Source of the DNA: JAXLWB01 sp046328715
GTDB lineage: Bacteria; Chloroflexota; Anaerolineae; Caldilineales; Caldilineaceae
NCBI GenBank assembly: GCA_046328715.1
Contig: JAXLWB010000009.1
Span: forward strand, 62,001 to 126,000
DNA length: 64,000 bases
Direction of reading: 5' to 3'
Position 1 is the first letter of the stretch. Each line of letters starts with the position of its first letter. The translations under genes were made by a program, and so were the position numbers. Shown here in pieces: positions 35,171-43,396 of the stretch. Under the pieces are notes generated by a model. That model was not told the origin of the DNA and searched no databases. It worked only from the letters and a program-made list of their open reading frames with translations.

Positions 35171-36237
35171 GATGATTTTGGTGGTTGAATAGGGTAGTTG
35201 CCAAAGATAGTACGCCGTAAGCCATAGGTTTCGGCATAACGAACATGATTTACCCAGCCCTGAACTGAAGCGGTGAGCTGCTCAAAAGAGATTTCATTTG
35301 CCTGATAGGCTTGCAAATTGGCTCGGAAACGCCGTTGAAACTCAATCCCTTTCCGCCGCTTGAGTCGGCGATAGTCGGGAAAAATCACGAAACCCAGAAA
35401 CGGAATGCCTTCGCCGACAGGCTTGGATTGGCAGCGATTTTCGTGCAGTATCAAGCGAAGTTCCGCCAAAAAATCAATGATTTCTCTACGCCAGCTCCGT
35501 AGAGTTTGTTTGTCATCCGCAAATAAAAGAAAGTCGTCTACATAACGGAGAAAGGCTTTACACTTCAGTTTCCGTTTGATGAAGTGATCCAATTGATTGA
35601 GGTAGACATTGGCCCAAAACTGGCTGGTCAAATTCCCGATCGGCAAGCCACGTGGTCGATTAATGGCAAAAAGATCGTCACTTGGGAAATAGTGCATCTC
35701 GTACACATTGCTCAGCACTCCCTCTCCACTCCGCATAATCTCCTCGCACAACCAAAGCACATCTGGATCGACAACCTGTCTCTGTAGAGTGTGCAGCAGA
35801 ATCGCATGATCGATCGCTGAGAAAAATTGCCGCACATCACACTGCAAGACAAAGGGATATAATGTCGCAAACGCCTGACAGCAATCAAGCGCAGCATGAG
35901 TACCTTTCCCTTTGCGATTCGCATACGAGTCATGAATAAAACAACGCTCAAAGATCGGCTCAATCACGTTGCACAGAGCGTGGTGCACAATGCGGTCCGC
36001 AAAAGGCGCGGCACTAATGAGACGCTGCTTTGGCTCATGAATAACAAAGTTGTGATAGTTACCATGTCTGTAGCTCTTGGCGATTAACTCATCTTGCAAT
36101 TGCAAAAGATGCTCTGCCGCCTCAAGTTCAAAGCTTGCAGCGGCACTGCGACTCCGCTTGCCTTTACGCGCTTGGCACCAAGCCAGCAATAGATTGTCCC
36201 AGTGAACAACTTGGTAGTAAAGATTTCGGTAGGGCAT
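35167..36237 (-). CDS. DGR reverse transcriptase
   Basis: A 356-residue group II-intron-like reverse transcriptase. Motif A: LQCDVRQFF (Asp134). Motif 4/B': GLPIGNLTSQFWANVYLN, where IGNLTSQ (200-206) replaces the QGxxxSP of other RTs, a hallmark of DGR enzymes. Catalytic YVDD is at residues 232-235. Then FLGFVIFPDYRRLKRR and a short thumb follow. No maturase or endonuclease domain is present. The enzyme copies the TR RNA and misinserts opposite adenines. ATG 36237 starts the conserved N-terminus; the open frame reaches back to 36342 but the extra residues come from a repeat. It is divergent from PadR and overlaps avd by 4 bp. Confidence 0.96.
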   Translation of the reverse strand: MPYRNLYYQVVHWDNLLLAWCQARKGKRSRSAAASFELEAAEHLLQLQDELIAKSYRHGNYHNFVIHEPKQRLISAAPFADRIVHHALCNVIEPIFERCFIHDSYANRKGKGTHAALDCCQAFATLYPFVLQCDVRQFFSAIDHAILLHTLQRQVVDPDVLWLCEEIMRSGEGVLSNVYEMHYFPSDDLFAINRPRGLPIGNLTSQFWANVYLNQLDHFIKRKLKCKAFLRYVDDFLLFADDKQTLRSWRREIIDFLAELRLILHENRCQSKPVGEGIPFLGFVIFPDYRRLKRRKGIEFQRRFRANLQAYQANEISFEQLTASVQGWVNHVRYAETYGLRRTIFGNYPIQPPKSS

Positions 36238-36285
36238 ATATGTCGTCGATCCTCCTAAATTTGATCTTCCTTGTATATTAACTGA

Positions 36286-36316
36286 ATCCGAATTCCGCAA
36301 TCCGAATTCCGCAATC
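36286..36316. repeat. Heptad repeat upstream of the RT gene
   Basis: Two perfect copies of ATCCGAATTCCGCA (36286-36299 and 36300-36313), each made of two 7-nt words, in the divergent RT/padR gap. They might influence expression of the RT-avd unit. Confidence 0.75.
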
Positions 36317-36326
36317 AAGTACCCTC

Positions 36327-36354
36327 TTGACAAATCCAGCAAATCTTATATACT
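36327..36354 (+). promoter_or_regulatory. Promoter of the PadR operon
   Basis: -35 TTGACA (36327-36332), a 16-nt spacer, -10 TATACT (36349-36354). Confidence 0.8.
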
Positions 36355-36357
36355 AAC

Positions 36358-36377
36358 CATAGTTACTAATAACTATG
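36358..36377. promoter_or_regulatory. Palindromic operator over the padR start codon
   Basis: CATAGTTA and TAACTATG (8-bp perfect arms, 4-nt centre) follow the -10 and include the ATG. Position and shape fit autoregulation by the PadR protein. Confidence 0.65.
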
Positions 36378-36905
36378 AGTATCAAACATGTCCTGCTGGC
36401 GCTACTCAATGACGAGGCGGCGCATGGCTACGAACTGAAGAAGCGCTTCGACGAGACGATGGGTTCGATCTGGCCGCTGCAACAGGCGCAGATCTATAAC
36501 AACATGCGTCTGCTCGAAGAGGCGGGGCAGATCGAGTTGGAAGCGCGCATTGAGCAGGATAATCTGCCCGACCGCAAATCCTATCGCCTGACTGCGGCAG
36601 GACAACAGGAGTTGCATCAGTGGACCCATTCGCCAGTTGCCAGCAGTCGCCAACTCAAGGACGATTTCTATCTCAAACTGACCACTTTGGCGCGCGTGCT
36701 CAAAGATCAGCAGCAGTTGTCAGAACTGCTTTGGCAGCAACGAAAAGTCTATTTGCAACACTTGCGTGATCTCGAGCATGCCCTAGCCGAAGCAGAAAAG
36801 AACGATGATGCAGTCACCGCCAGCCTATTGGATGGCGCGATTCTACACGCCGAGGCGGATTTAACCTGGTTGGAACGAATTGAAGAAAGGCTGTTAAATG
36901 GTTAA
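36375..36905 (+). CDS. PadR-family transcriptional regulator
   Basis: A 176-residue PadR protein: an N-terminal winged helix (LALLNDEAAHGYELKKRFDE, then AQIYNNMRLLEEAGQIE and the wing SYRLTAAGQQELHQW) and a C-terminal helical dimerisation domain. PadR proteins repress transporter or stress genes and release DNA on binding small aromatic or drug-like ligands. Here a palindrome covers its own start codon, just after a near-consensus promoter, so autorepression is likely. It is the first gene of a co-directional set with an FtsX-type permease, an ABC ATPase and membrane proteins, a usual PadR regulon. The stop codon lies within a 21-bp inverted repeat. Confidence 0.93.
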   Translation: MSIKHVLLALLNDEAAHGYELKKRFDETMGSIWPLQQAQIYNNMRLLEEAGQIELEARIEQDNLPDRKSYRLTAAGQQELHQWTHSPVASSRQLKDDFYLKLTTLARVLKDQQQLSELLWQQRKVYLQHLRDLEHALAEAEKNDDAVTASLLDGAILHAEADLTWLERIEERLLNG

Positions 36906-36987
36906 TGGTCAACGGTTAATGATTCATTGTTAATGGAAAGTGCCAAACTCATTAACCATTACACCGTTAACCGTTGACCATTAACCA
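36899..36987. repeat. 21-bp perfect inverted repeat, padR-permease gap
   Basis: Arms 36899-36919 and 36967-36987 are perfect complements made of TTAATGG/TCAACGG-type heptads. It includes the padR stop and ends 16 nt before the permease start. It could partly terminate or insulate the operon. Confidence 0.8.
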
Positions 36988-37003
36988 TTATTCAGGATTT
37001 TTT

Positions 37004-38338
37004 GTGAAACGACTGAACCGATTGCTGGCTTTTACACCGATGTTTCTACGTAGCTCAGCGCGCCGCGAGTGGCAACTGGCGGTTTTGGCGTTGGCCGGGT
37101 TGGCACCGGGTGTGGCAGCAATGGTGGCGTGGCTCAATTTAGCGGCGATGATGGGGAGCGAACCCCAAGCCGATCTCTTGCGAGGCTGGCTCTTGCCGGC
37201 ACCGTTGCTTAATCTCTTAGGAGCGCAAGGTGTGCTGGTCGGTGCGGCAGTTGTGACCTTGCTGGCAGGTTGTCTGGGTCTGGCAAATCTCTATCTGGCG
37301 AGTATTGAGCGCCGTTTCCGCGAGCTAAAGCTATTGATGCAGCTAGGGCTAAACCGTGTTGAAGTCACTGCACTGTTGCTGATGGAAACACTGGCGACCA
37401 GCCTGCTCGGCAGCGTAGTTGGAATGCTTTTAGGAATTATCCTGAGTGCGCTGAGTTGGCCGGCTGCACGCATCTATTTTGAACTCTCCGACGCTTTTAC
37501 ACTAAATGGCAAGGTGTTACTGACGGCGGTGGTTGCGGGTGTGATCTCAGGCTTGCTCTTTATGTGGGCATCGGTTGTCTTTGTTGGCTTTATTTATCGC
37601 GAGTTTGAGGAGCAAAGTCGCAAAAGCGAACTCGATCCGTGGCGCGAGGGGCGAACAACTATCCTCGGTACGGTCTATGCTGGGGTGCTGACATCCTTTG
37701 TTGCCTGGTCCGTGTTGCCGATGCACACCACGTTGACCCTGACTGGGTTAGCCGTCTCGCTCGGTGCAGCATTGAGCTTGGGGGGGTGGTTGGCGACTTC
37801 ACTTTACCGCCAACTACCAGCACCCACCCATACGCCGATCTGGACGTTGGCTGTGCAAGACATCTCCCGCCATCCGCGCCCAACCGCTGGGATAACATTG
37901 GCGTTGACGACAGGATCTTATAGTGTGGGCATTGCCGCACTTTCGTTGCTAGACAGTGGTATTGATGCGATTTTTGTGGTCTGGGTTGCCTTAATGGTCC
38001 TAACGGCAGGTGCCAGTTTGGTCCTGACTGCCGCCTCTTTAGCCTCATTGGAGCGACGGCGGGAATATGCTTTGTTGATGGCATTAGGTGCTTTGCCCAG
38101 CCGAGTTTGGCGACTGATTTTGTTGGAATATGCAATCATAGCGGTAGGTGCGGGGGCTTTAGGTGCGCTGATTGCCTTGATCAACTGGGCCTGGTCGACC
38201 AACAGCGGGAATTGGGGATTAGGGATTGCAATTGTCGTGGCGGATGTGATTGGCGCGCTGGTTTCTGCATGGGCAGGGGCAGCACCGGTCCTATGGCGAG
38301 TAGCACGAAGGTCGCTAGGAAAAGAGATTCGAGATTAG
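37004..38338 (+). CDS. FtsX-like ABC transporter permease
   Basis: A 444-residue integral membrane protein with two FtsX-type modules. About eight helices are visible, for example VLVGAAVVTLLAGCLGLANL and later WVALMVLTAGASLVLTAASL. Each half carries a cytoplasmic coupling segment (RRFRELKLLMQLGLNRVEV; RRREYALLMALGALPSRVW), the mark of MacB/FtsX-family exporters. The matching ATPase is encoded at 41622. Together they probably export a compound or lipoprotein-like substrate under PadR control. GTG 37004 is chosen (AGGA upstream); a TTG-start frame at 36974 comes from the inverted repeat. Confidence 0.9.
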   Translation: MKRLNRLLAFTPMFLRSSARREWQLAVLALAGLAPGVAAMVAWLNLAAMMGSEPQADLLRGWLLPAPLLNLLGAQGVLVGAAVVTLLAGCLGLANLYLASIERRFRELKLLMQLGLNRVEVTALLLMETLATSLLGSVVGMLLGIILSALSWPAARIYFELSDAFTLNGKVLLTAVVAGVISGLLFMWASVVFVGFIYREFEEQSRKSELDPWREGRTTILGTVYAGVLTSFVAWSVLPMHTTLTLTGLAVSLGAALSLGGWLATSLYRQLPAPTHTPIWTLAVQDISRHPRPTAGITLALTTGSYSVGIAALSLLDSGIDAIFVVWVALMVLTAGASLVLTAASLASLERRREYALLMALGALPSRVWRLILLEYAIIAVGAGALGALIALINWAWSTNSGNWGLGIAIVVADVIGALVSAWAGAAPVLWRVARRSLGKEIRD

Positions 38339-38353
38339 GACATTGCGGGCACG

Positions 38354-39343
38354 ATGGATACAAAAAAGCACTTCGACTGGTCATGGCTGATGGGGGTGCC
38401 GTTTGGACTGCTCTACGGTGCGGTGACGCGCATCCTCTTTGGGCTGAGAGTGCCCAACGACGACCTCTATAGCTCAATTTTTAGCACGATGTCGGTAGCA
38501 TTTCTTTTCTTTGTGCCTCTGGTGGTCGGCGCACTCGCCGTTTGGTTTTCGCCGGTTGAGAAGCGGACCTCGTGGACTAGCGCCTTTCTTCTGCCAATAG
38601 CTGCCTTGGGGTTGGGAGCGCTGATGGCTGGCATCTTGGCGGTCGAGGCGTTGATCTGCATCATCATGGCGCTCCCGATTCTGCTGCCGATGGGTATGAT
38701 TGGTGGCTTGCTTGCCTGTTTGATTCTTCGTCACCGGGCAGCCAAGAACAATAGTGCCTATATGGGTGCGTTGATTTTGTTGCCCTTTCTCGCTGCGCCG
38801 GTCGAAGCCCAATTTGCAGTGCAGAATGCAACCGCTGTCGTCGAGTCACAGATCGAGATCAAAGCCGATGCGGCGACTGTCTGGCAACAGATTATCCGAG
38901 TGGCACCGATTACCGAACGAGAACGCAGCTTTAGCCCAGTTTTTGATTGGATCAGGGCCCCCAAACCGCTGGAAGCGACGCTGGATCGCGAAGGTGTCGG
39001 CGGTGTGCGCACAGGCAAGTTCGAACATGGACTCAAGTTCATCGAGGCGATCCAGGTCTGGCAGCCGAACGAGCGCATCGAATGGTCAATCCAGTCCGAT
39101 ACCCATGCAGTCGATGAAGGCCCCTGGGGTGAGATCGGCGGCAAGTTTTTCGACGTCACTGCGGCAAGCTATTGGATCGAACCGATCAGTGAGAATAAGG
39201 TGATCTTGCATCTCAATAGCACCCATCGCCTTACCACGCGTTTCAATAGTTACGGGCTGTTATGGACACGCTGGGGGCTGAGCGAGTTTCAAGAAGAGGT
39301 GCTGCGGGTGATCAAAGGTCGTTGTGAAAGAGCCAGTAATTGA
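38354..39343 (+). CDS. Membrane protein with C-terminal SRPBCC (START-like) domain
   Basis: A 329-residue protein. Residues 1-155 contain about four membrane helices (PLVVGALAVWF, LGLGALMAGILAVEALICII, MIGGLLACLIL and GALILLPFLAAPVEA). Residues about 160-325 look like a polyketide-cyclase/SRPBCC domain (VVESQIEIKADAATVWQQI; the last helix is WGLSEFQEEVLRVIKGR), a helix-grip fold that binds hydrophobic ligands. A membrane-tethered ligand-binding role in the PadR/ABC operon is likely. It starts 15 bp after the permease stop. Confidence 0.82.
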   Translation: MDTKKHFDWSWLMGVPFGLLYGAVTRILFGLRVPNDDLYSSIFSTMSVAFLFFVPLVVGALAVWFSPVEKRTSWTSAFLLPIAALGLGALMAGILAVEALICIIMALPILLPMGMIGGLLACLILRHRAAKNNSAYMGALILLPFLAAPVEAQFAVQNATAVVESQIEIKADAATVWQQIIRVAPITERERSFSPVFDWIRAPKPLEATLDREGVGGVRTGKFEHGLKFIEAIQVWQPNERIEWSIQSDTHAVDEGPWGEIGGKFFDVTAASYWIEPISENKVILHLNSTHRLTTRFNSYGLLWTRWGLSEFQEEVLRVIKGRCERASN

Positions 39344-39374
39344 GGTAATTACCTAATACTGGTATGGAGGCTTT

Positions 39375-39893
39375 ATGTTGAATGTCTATCTATATACCGT
39401 TACGTCCGTTTCATTGTTGATCCTCTACATCGCTGGCTATGTCCTGTTCGATGCATTGCTGCGCTTCCTCTTTGGCGTGGATACAGGCATCTCGACGCGG
39501 CAGGCAATCGCAGGTGGGTTAGGCTATGCGGTAATTGCCTTTCCACTCTGGCATGTACACTGGCAGTGGCTTGTTCAGCATATTCAATCTACCTCGCAAT
39601 CTGCAATTCGCAATTCGCAATTCACTATTGATTTTCATCGCCGCTATCTGTTCATCGTCACCGGCATTTCGATCTTTGCCATGCTCCTGGGTGGGGGAAT
39701 CAGTGTGATGTCATTAGCGCAGTTGGCGCTCGGTGCAAGTGGTAACGTCGGGTTGACCTGTGTCAACGTTGGACGAGCGTTCTTTATCTTTCTACTTTCG
39801 ACGGCACTTTGGCTACATCACTGGCAAGAGTTTGATGAAGAGGAAAAGGTTGAGGTGGCTGGCAGATTGGCGACCAAAGGGGTCGGGAATTGA
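39375..39893 (+). CDS. Small polytopic membrane protein (DUF5671-like)
   Basis: A 172-residue membrane protein with four predicted helices (TVTSVSLLILYIAGYVLFDA; AIAGGLGYAVIAFPLWHVHW; LFIVTGISIFAMLLGGGISV; AFFIFLLSTALWLHHW). The pattern resembles DUF5671 proteins. Residues about 74-84 (TSQSAIRNSQF) are encoded by a tandem array of CAATTCG-type heptads at 39597-39624 in the loop between helices 2 and 3, apparently inserted in frame. It overlaps the start of the DUF1990 gene by 4 bp, so translation is coupled. Confidence 0.72.
   Translation: MLNVYLYTVTSVSLLILYIAGYVLFDALLRFLFGVDTGISTRQAIAGGLGYAVIAFPLWHVHWQWLVQHIQSTSQSAIRNSQFTIDFHRRYLFIVTGISIFAMLLGGGISVMSLAQLALGASGNVGLTCVNVGRAFFIFLLSTALWLHHWQEFDEEEKVEVAGRLATKGVGN
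39597..39624. repeat. Heptad array in frame within the DUF5671-like gene
   Basis: Four tandem words CAATCTG, CAATTCG, CAATTCG, CAATTCA. They encode a short polar loop. Confidence 0.8.
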
Positions 39894-40477
39894 GTGTGAA
39901 GATTCGCTTCAGGCGACCGGCCAACGACGAAATCGGCACCTTTGTGGCTGACCAAGCGGAGGCGAAGTTCAGCTACGCACAGCTCGGCATGACTAAGCAT
40001 CCTGCGCCAGACGACTTCCAAGTTGACCACAATCGGATCGTGCTTGGAAAGGGCCAAGCTATTTTTGAGAAAGTCTGTGCAGCCGTTCATGCATGGCAGA
40101 TGATTGATCTTGGCTGGGTCTCGGTTTATGACGCCAGTGTACCCTTTGCGCCGGGAATGACAGTTGCTATCATCGCTGAAGTGTTTGGTGTTTGGTTCCT
40201 CAACGCCTGTCGCATTGTTTACACCGTGGAGGAGCGTTCAGGTGAGGTGTGGCGTTATGGCTTTGCCTATGGCACCTTGCCTGCGCATTTGGAACGAGGC
40301 GAGGAGCGTTTTCTGATTGAATGGGATCGCCGGAGTGATGAGGTTCGGTATGACATTCTTGCTTATTCTCAACCGAATACGTGGCTTGCCAAAGTTGGCT
40401 ATCCAGTCGTACGCCTCTTTCAGAAACGTTTCGGAAAGGATTCAAAGCGAGTCATGGCGAGTATAGTGATGGACTGA
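39890..40477 (+). CDS. DUF1990 family protein
   Basis: A 195-residue protein of the UPF0548/DUF1990 family (FSYAQLGMTKHPAPDDFQVD; WQMIDLGWVSVYDASVPFAPG; VYTVEERSGEVWRYGFAYGT; GEERFLIEWDRRSDEV). These are SRPBCC-like small proteins of unknown function, often found next to or fused to YndJ. The YndJ-like gene follows 28 bp later, matching that known association. It starts at TTG 39890 (GTG 39896 is an alternative), overlapping the previous stop. Confidence 0.88.
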   Translation: MSVKIRFRRPANDEIGTFVADQAEAKFSYAQLGMTKHPAPDDFQVDHNRIVLGKGQAIFEKVCAAVHAWQMIDLGWVSVYDASVPFAPGMTVAIIAEVFGVWFLNACRIVYTVEERSGEVWRYGFAYGTLPAHLERGEERFLIEWDRRSDEVRYDILAYSQPNTWLAKVGYPVVRLFQKRFGKDSKRVMASIVMD

Positions 40478-40504
40478 GTTGTCGATAAAAACTGGAGCCG
40501 ATCT

Positions 40505-41500
40505 GTGAAACTGGGTGGGAAACGTATTGCAACGAGTGACGGACGGGCAATCGTGGGCTTGATTGCCTGGCTGCTCTTTGTCCTCTTTGCGCCACATTCG
40601 TCCGAAGGACTATTACAGACAATCGAAAACTTAGTGCTCCTGGCCACCTTGATCCATTTACCGTTGGCCATTGGCTTGCTCTATCATCCGAGCGATCCAA
40701 TTTGGGGCAGCGACCCACTGCACTTTGCGCAGCGCTTTCAGCCGCTGGCAGCGTTGAGTTTGCTGATCTCGTTGAGTCTACCTAAGGGTGGCGTTGCTTT
40801 CCTCTTGGCACTGCCGTGGCTGGCCATCACAGCAAGTATGGCGCTCAGCGCACTGAGTTGGTTAACCCACAACCGTTGGCGGATCAATCATCAGTTGGTC
40901 TTTTGTGCTGGGCTGCTCTATCTGCCGATCGGAGCGGTTTGGCTGGCAGCTTATCGACTGGGGCTGCGTCCGCTTGGTTTTGCAGATGTGATTGTCGTGC
41001 TGACTGCGGTTCACTTTCACTACAGCGGCTTTGTATTACCGGTCTTCACAGGCATGGTCGGTCGATGGGTGACCGAATGTCAGGTGCGCAACTCACTTTA
41101 CCCGTGGATTGCACTCGGCGTGATTGTCGCTACCCCGTTGATCGCTGCCGGGATCACCCTGTCGCCGATGGTTGAGATAGTCGGTGTCGCAGTCATGTTT
41201 TGCAACGCTGCTGGATTGTTATTTGTCGTCATACAAACGGCACTGCCGCTGCTGCAAATTCGCCTAGTGCGTGAACTGTTGCGGATCTCGGCGTTCTCGC
41301 TCCTGCTCGCAGTTGGACTGGCGATACTTTATGGGACAGGTGAGTTTTTAGGACAACCGTGGCTCACGATTCCGCAGATGGTCAGCTACCACGGTTGGCT
41401 CAACAGCGTGGGTTTTGCGCTCTGTGGATTGCTTGGTTGGCGACTGCTTTTTCCGCCAGCCGAGGGTGATGGGAGCGTACTTTTGGAACAGACGTGGTAA
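40505..41500 (+). CDS. YndJ-like membrane protein
   Basis: A 331-residue membrane protein with eight to ten helices, matching the YndJ family (VVLTAVHFHYSGFVLPVFTG is the family-typical helix; IENLVLLATLIHLPLAIGLL lies near the start). Function is unknown. In Bacilli, YndJ occurs with DUF1990, as here. It starts at GTG 40505, with a weak ribosome site. It is followed by a 20-bp perfect stem-loop and then the ABC ATPase. Confidence 0.85.
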   Translation: MKLGGKRIATSDGRAIVGLIAWLLFVLFAPHSSEGLLQTIENLVLLATLIHLPLAIGLLYHPSDPIWGSDPLHFAQRFQPLAALSLLISLSLPKGGVAFLLALPWLAITASMALSALSWLTHNRWRINHQLVFCAGLLYLPIGAVWLAAYRLGLRPLGFADVIVVLTAVHFHYSGFVLPVFTGMVGRWVTECQVRNSLYPWIALGVIVATPLIAAGITLSPMVEIVGVAVMFCNAAGLLFVVIQTALPLLQIRLVRELLRISAFSLLLAVGLAILYGTGEFLGQPWLTIPQMVSYHGWLNSVGFALCGLLGWRLLFPPAEGDGSVLLEQTW

Positions 41501-41506
41501 GAAGCG

Positions 41507-41552
41507 TAATTGAGCAACTGAGTAATTGTGTGATTACTCAGTTGCTCAATTA
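41507..41552. terminator. 20-bp perfect stem-loop within the operon
   Basis: Arms 41507-41526 and 41533-41552, a 6-nt TGTGTG loop, no T-run. It is composed of 7-nt words. It separates the YndJ-like and ATPase genes and may act as an RNA-stability or partial termination element. Confidence 0.75.
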
Positions 41553-41621
41553 GCAAAGTTCAAGAGAGAAGTGCTCGGATCAGACTACTTATCCTACTTA
41601 TCTACTTTCGGAGATGACTTT

Positions 41622-42359
41622 ATGAACAACGTTCAAATCTTGGCAAAAGCAGAAAATGTGACAAAGCGTTACCGTACGGCTGACAGCTCCGTGGCGGGGA
41701 TCGATGGTGTGAGTTTGGAGATTCGAGCAGGTGAGATGGTGGCATTGGTGGGGCCAACGGGCAGTGGCAAGACCACGCTACTGATGTTGCTCGCTGGACT
41801 GGAATCACCGGATAGCGGTTCACTACAATTGCTCGATCAACGCCTGGACATGCTCTCCAATGACCGCCTGACTGACCTGCGTAGCCACGCAGTCGGCGTG
41901 ATCTATCAACAGTACAATCTTTTCCCTGGCTTCAACGTGCGCGAAAATATCGGGCTGCCGTTGCGGTTGATGTTGCGTCCACCCTATGATGCCGATCACC
42001 GAGCGGACGAACTATTGCAGGAGTTGAGCCTCAATCCACTGGCCAGTCAACTTCCCACCGAGCTTTCTGGTGGACAGCAGCAGATGGTTGCCATTGCCCG
42101 TGCGCTTGCCGCCAATCCGCCATTGATCCTGGCCGACGAGCCAACCGCCAATCTCGACAGCAACACCGCCCGCCAGATCATTGCCCGTCTGCGCTCGCTG
42201 GCCAACAGCGGTCAGCATGGCGTCTTGATCGCCACCCACGACCTGCGCACTGCCAGCCAAGCCGACCGCGTGTTGACCTTACGCGATGGCAAAATTGTCA
42301 AGGAGACGATCTTGCAGCCAGGAAAAGCAGCCAAGGAAGTATTGGCGGAATTGGCGTGA
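41622..42359 (+). CDS. ABC transporter ATP-binding protein (MacB/LolD type)
   Basis: A 245-residue ATPase: Walker A GPTGSGKTT, Q-loop YQQYNLFPGFNV, signature LSGGQQQM, Walker B LILADEPT, H-loop ATHDLRTA. The GFNVRENI region places it in the LolD/MacB subfamily, the partners of FtsX-type permeases. The matching permease is four genes upstream in the same strand unit (37004), so the two likely form a PadR-controlled exporter. ATG 41622 follows GGAGATG; a longer frame from 41526 is not needed. Confidence 0.95.
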   Translation: MNNVQILAKAENVTKRYRTADSSVAGIDGVSLEIRAGEMVALVGPTGSGKTTLLMLLAGLESPDSGSLQLLDQRLDMLSNDRLTDLRSHAVGVIYQQYNLFPGFNVRENIGLPLRLMLRPPYDADHRADELLQELSLNPLASQLPTELSGGQQQMVAIARALAANPPLILADEPTANLDSNTARQIIARLRSLANSGQHGVLIATHDLRTASQADRVLTLRDGKIVKETILQPGKAAKEVLAELA

Positions 42360-42412
42360 GAGACTGACAAAGATGATAGCGGGAAGTTGTGTTCTGCAAT
42401 CGAGGCAAGAAT

Positions 42413-43396
42413 ATGAACCTGGAGAAACCCTTTGACTTGTATGAATCCAGCCGGGAAGAATGGGGGCTATGGCAAGCGCTCCTGGCAGATGGTCGTCCAC
42501 TGCTGGTATTGACTGGGCTTGCGCTCGTCCTGGTTGGAGGCTTTGCCATCTTCCTGGGCGTAAGTGAACAATTTTTGCCACACGACGTGCAATTTCTAGG
42601 CATGGACGCTGCACAGCTTTGTCGTTATCATGAGTGTCACATTGTCCACTTTATGATTCACGACCGCATTGCCTTTGGCGGAGCATTAGTAGCGCTAGGG
42701 GTACTTTATCTCTGGCTTGTGGAGTTCCCGCTGCGCGCCGGGCAAAGTTGGGCATGGTGGGCTATCCTGTTTTCGGGGACATCGGGGTTTCTCAGCTTTC
42801 TGAGTTGGTTACGTTACGGCTATCTCGACACCTGGCATGGTACCGCAACCCTGTTTCTACTTCCCTGTTTTGTGATTGGGCTGTGGCGCTCTTACTACTC
42901 GATCCATCCTGCCAACTTATGGATGACATTTCAATGCGCTGGGACATTGCGCTTCGATGCCAGATTGGTTGCGCTCCTATTGACAACGTTTGGGCTGACC
43001 TGTGCTGGGATTGTGATCATGGTGGGCGGAGCGACACGGGTCTTTGTGCCGCAAGATTTACACTTTATGCAACTATCAGTGGCTGACCTAAACCGCATCA
43101 GCCCACGCCTTGTACCACTGATTGCCCATGACCGAGCCAGCTTTGGTGGGGCAATCTTGTCAACCGGAATCGCCATGTTCTTTTGTGTCTGGTTCGGAAA
43201 GATGTCGAGATCTCTCTGGCAAGCACTGCTTTTGGCGGGAAGCGCTGGTTTTGGCTGTGCGATTGGCACCCATTTCGAAGTTGGATATGTCGATTGGAGC
43301 CATCTGGCACCGGCACTACTTGGCGTTAGCGTTTTTTACTTCGGGCTTTTATGTTATCGCTTTGGGTCAGCGGTTCCTCCCTCGCCCCGTCAATAA
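42413..43396 (+). CDS. Membrane protein with internal duplication
   Basis: A 327-residue polytopic protein of unknown function. Two homologous halves are visible: HDRIAFGGALVALGVLYLW in the first and HDRASFGGAILSTGIAMFF in the second, each preceded by FLPHDVQFLGM or FVPQDLHFMQL. Each half holds about four helices. The repeated His-Asp-Arg and Asp-containing loops could bind a metal or haem, but no known motif is complete. ATG 42413 is used (GAGG upstream). It ends 30 bp inside the convergent DUF2891 gene. Confidence 0.78.
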   Translation: MNLEKPFDLYESSREEWGLWQALLADGRPLLVLTGLALVLVGGFAIFLGVSEQFLPHDVQFLGMDAAQLCRYHECHIVHFMIHDRIAFGGALVALGVLYLWLVEFPLRAGQSWAWWAILFSGTSGFLSFLSWLRYGYLDTWHGTATLFLLPCFVIGLWRSYYSIHPANLWMTFQCAGTLRFDARLVALLLTTFGLTCAGIVIMVGGATRVFVPQDLHFMQLSVADLNRISPRLVPLIAHDRASFGGAILSTGIAMFFCVWFGKMSRSLWQALLLAGSAGFGCAIGTHFEVGYVDWSHLAPALLGVSVFYFGLLCYRFGSAVPPSPRQ

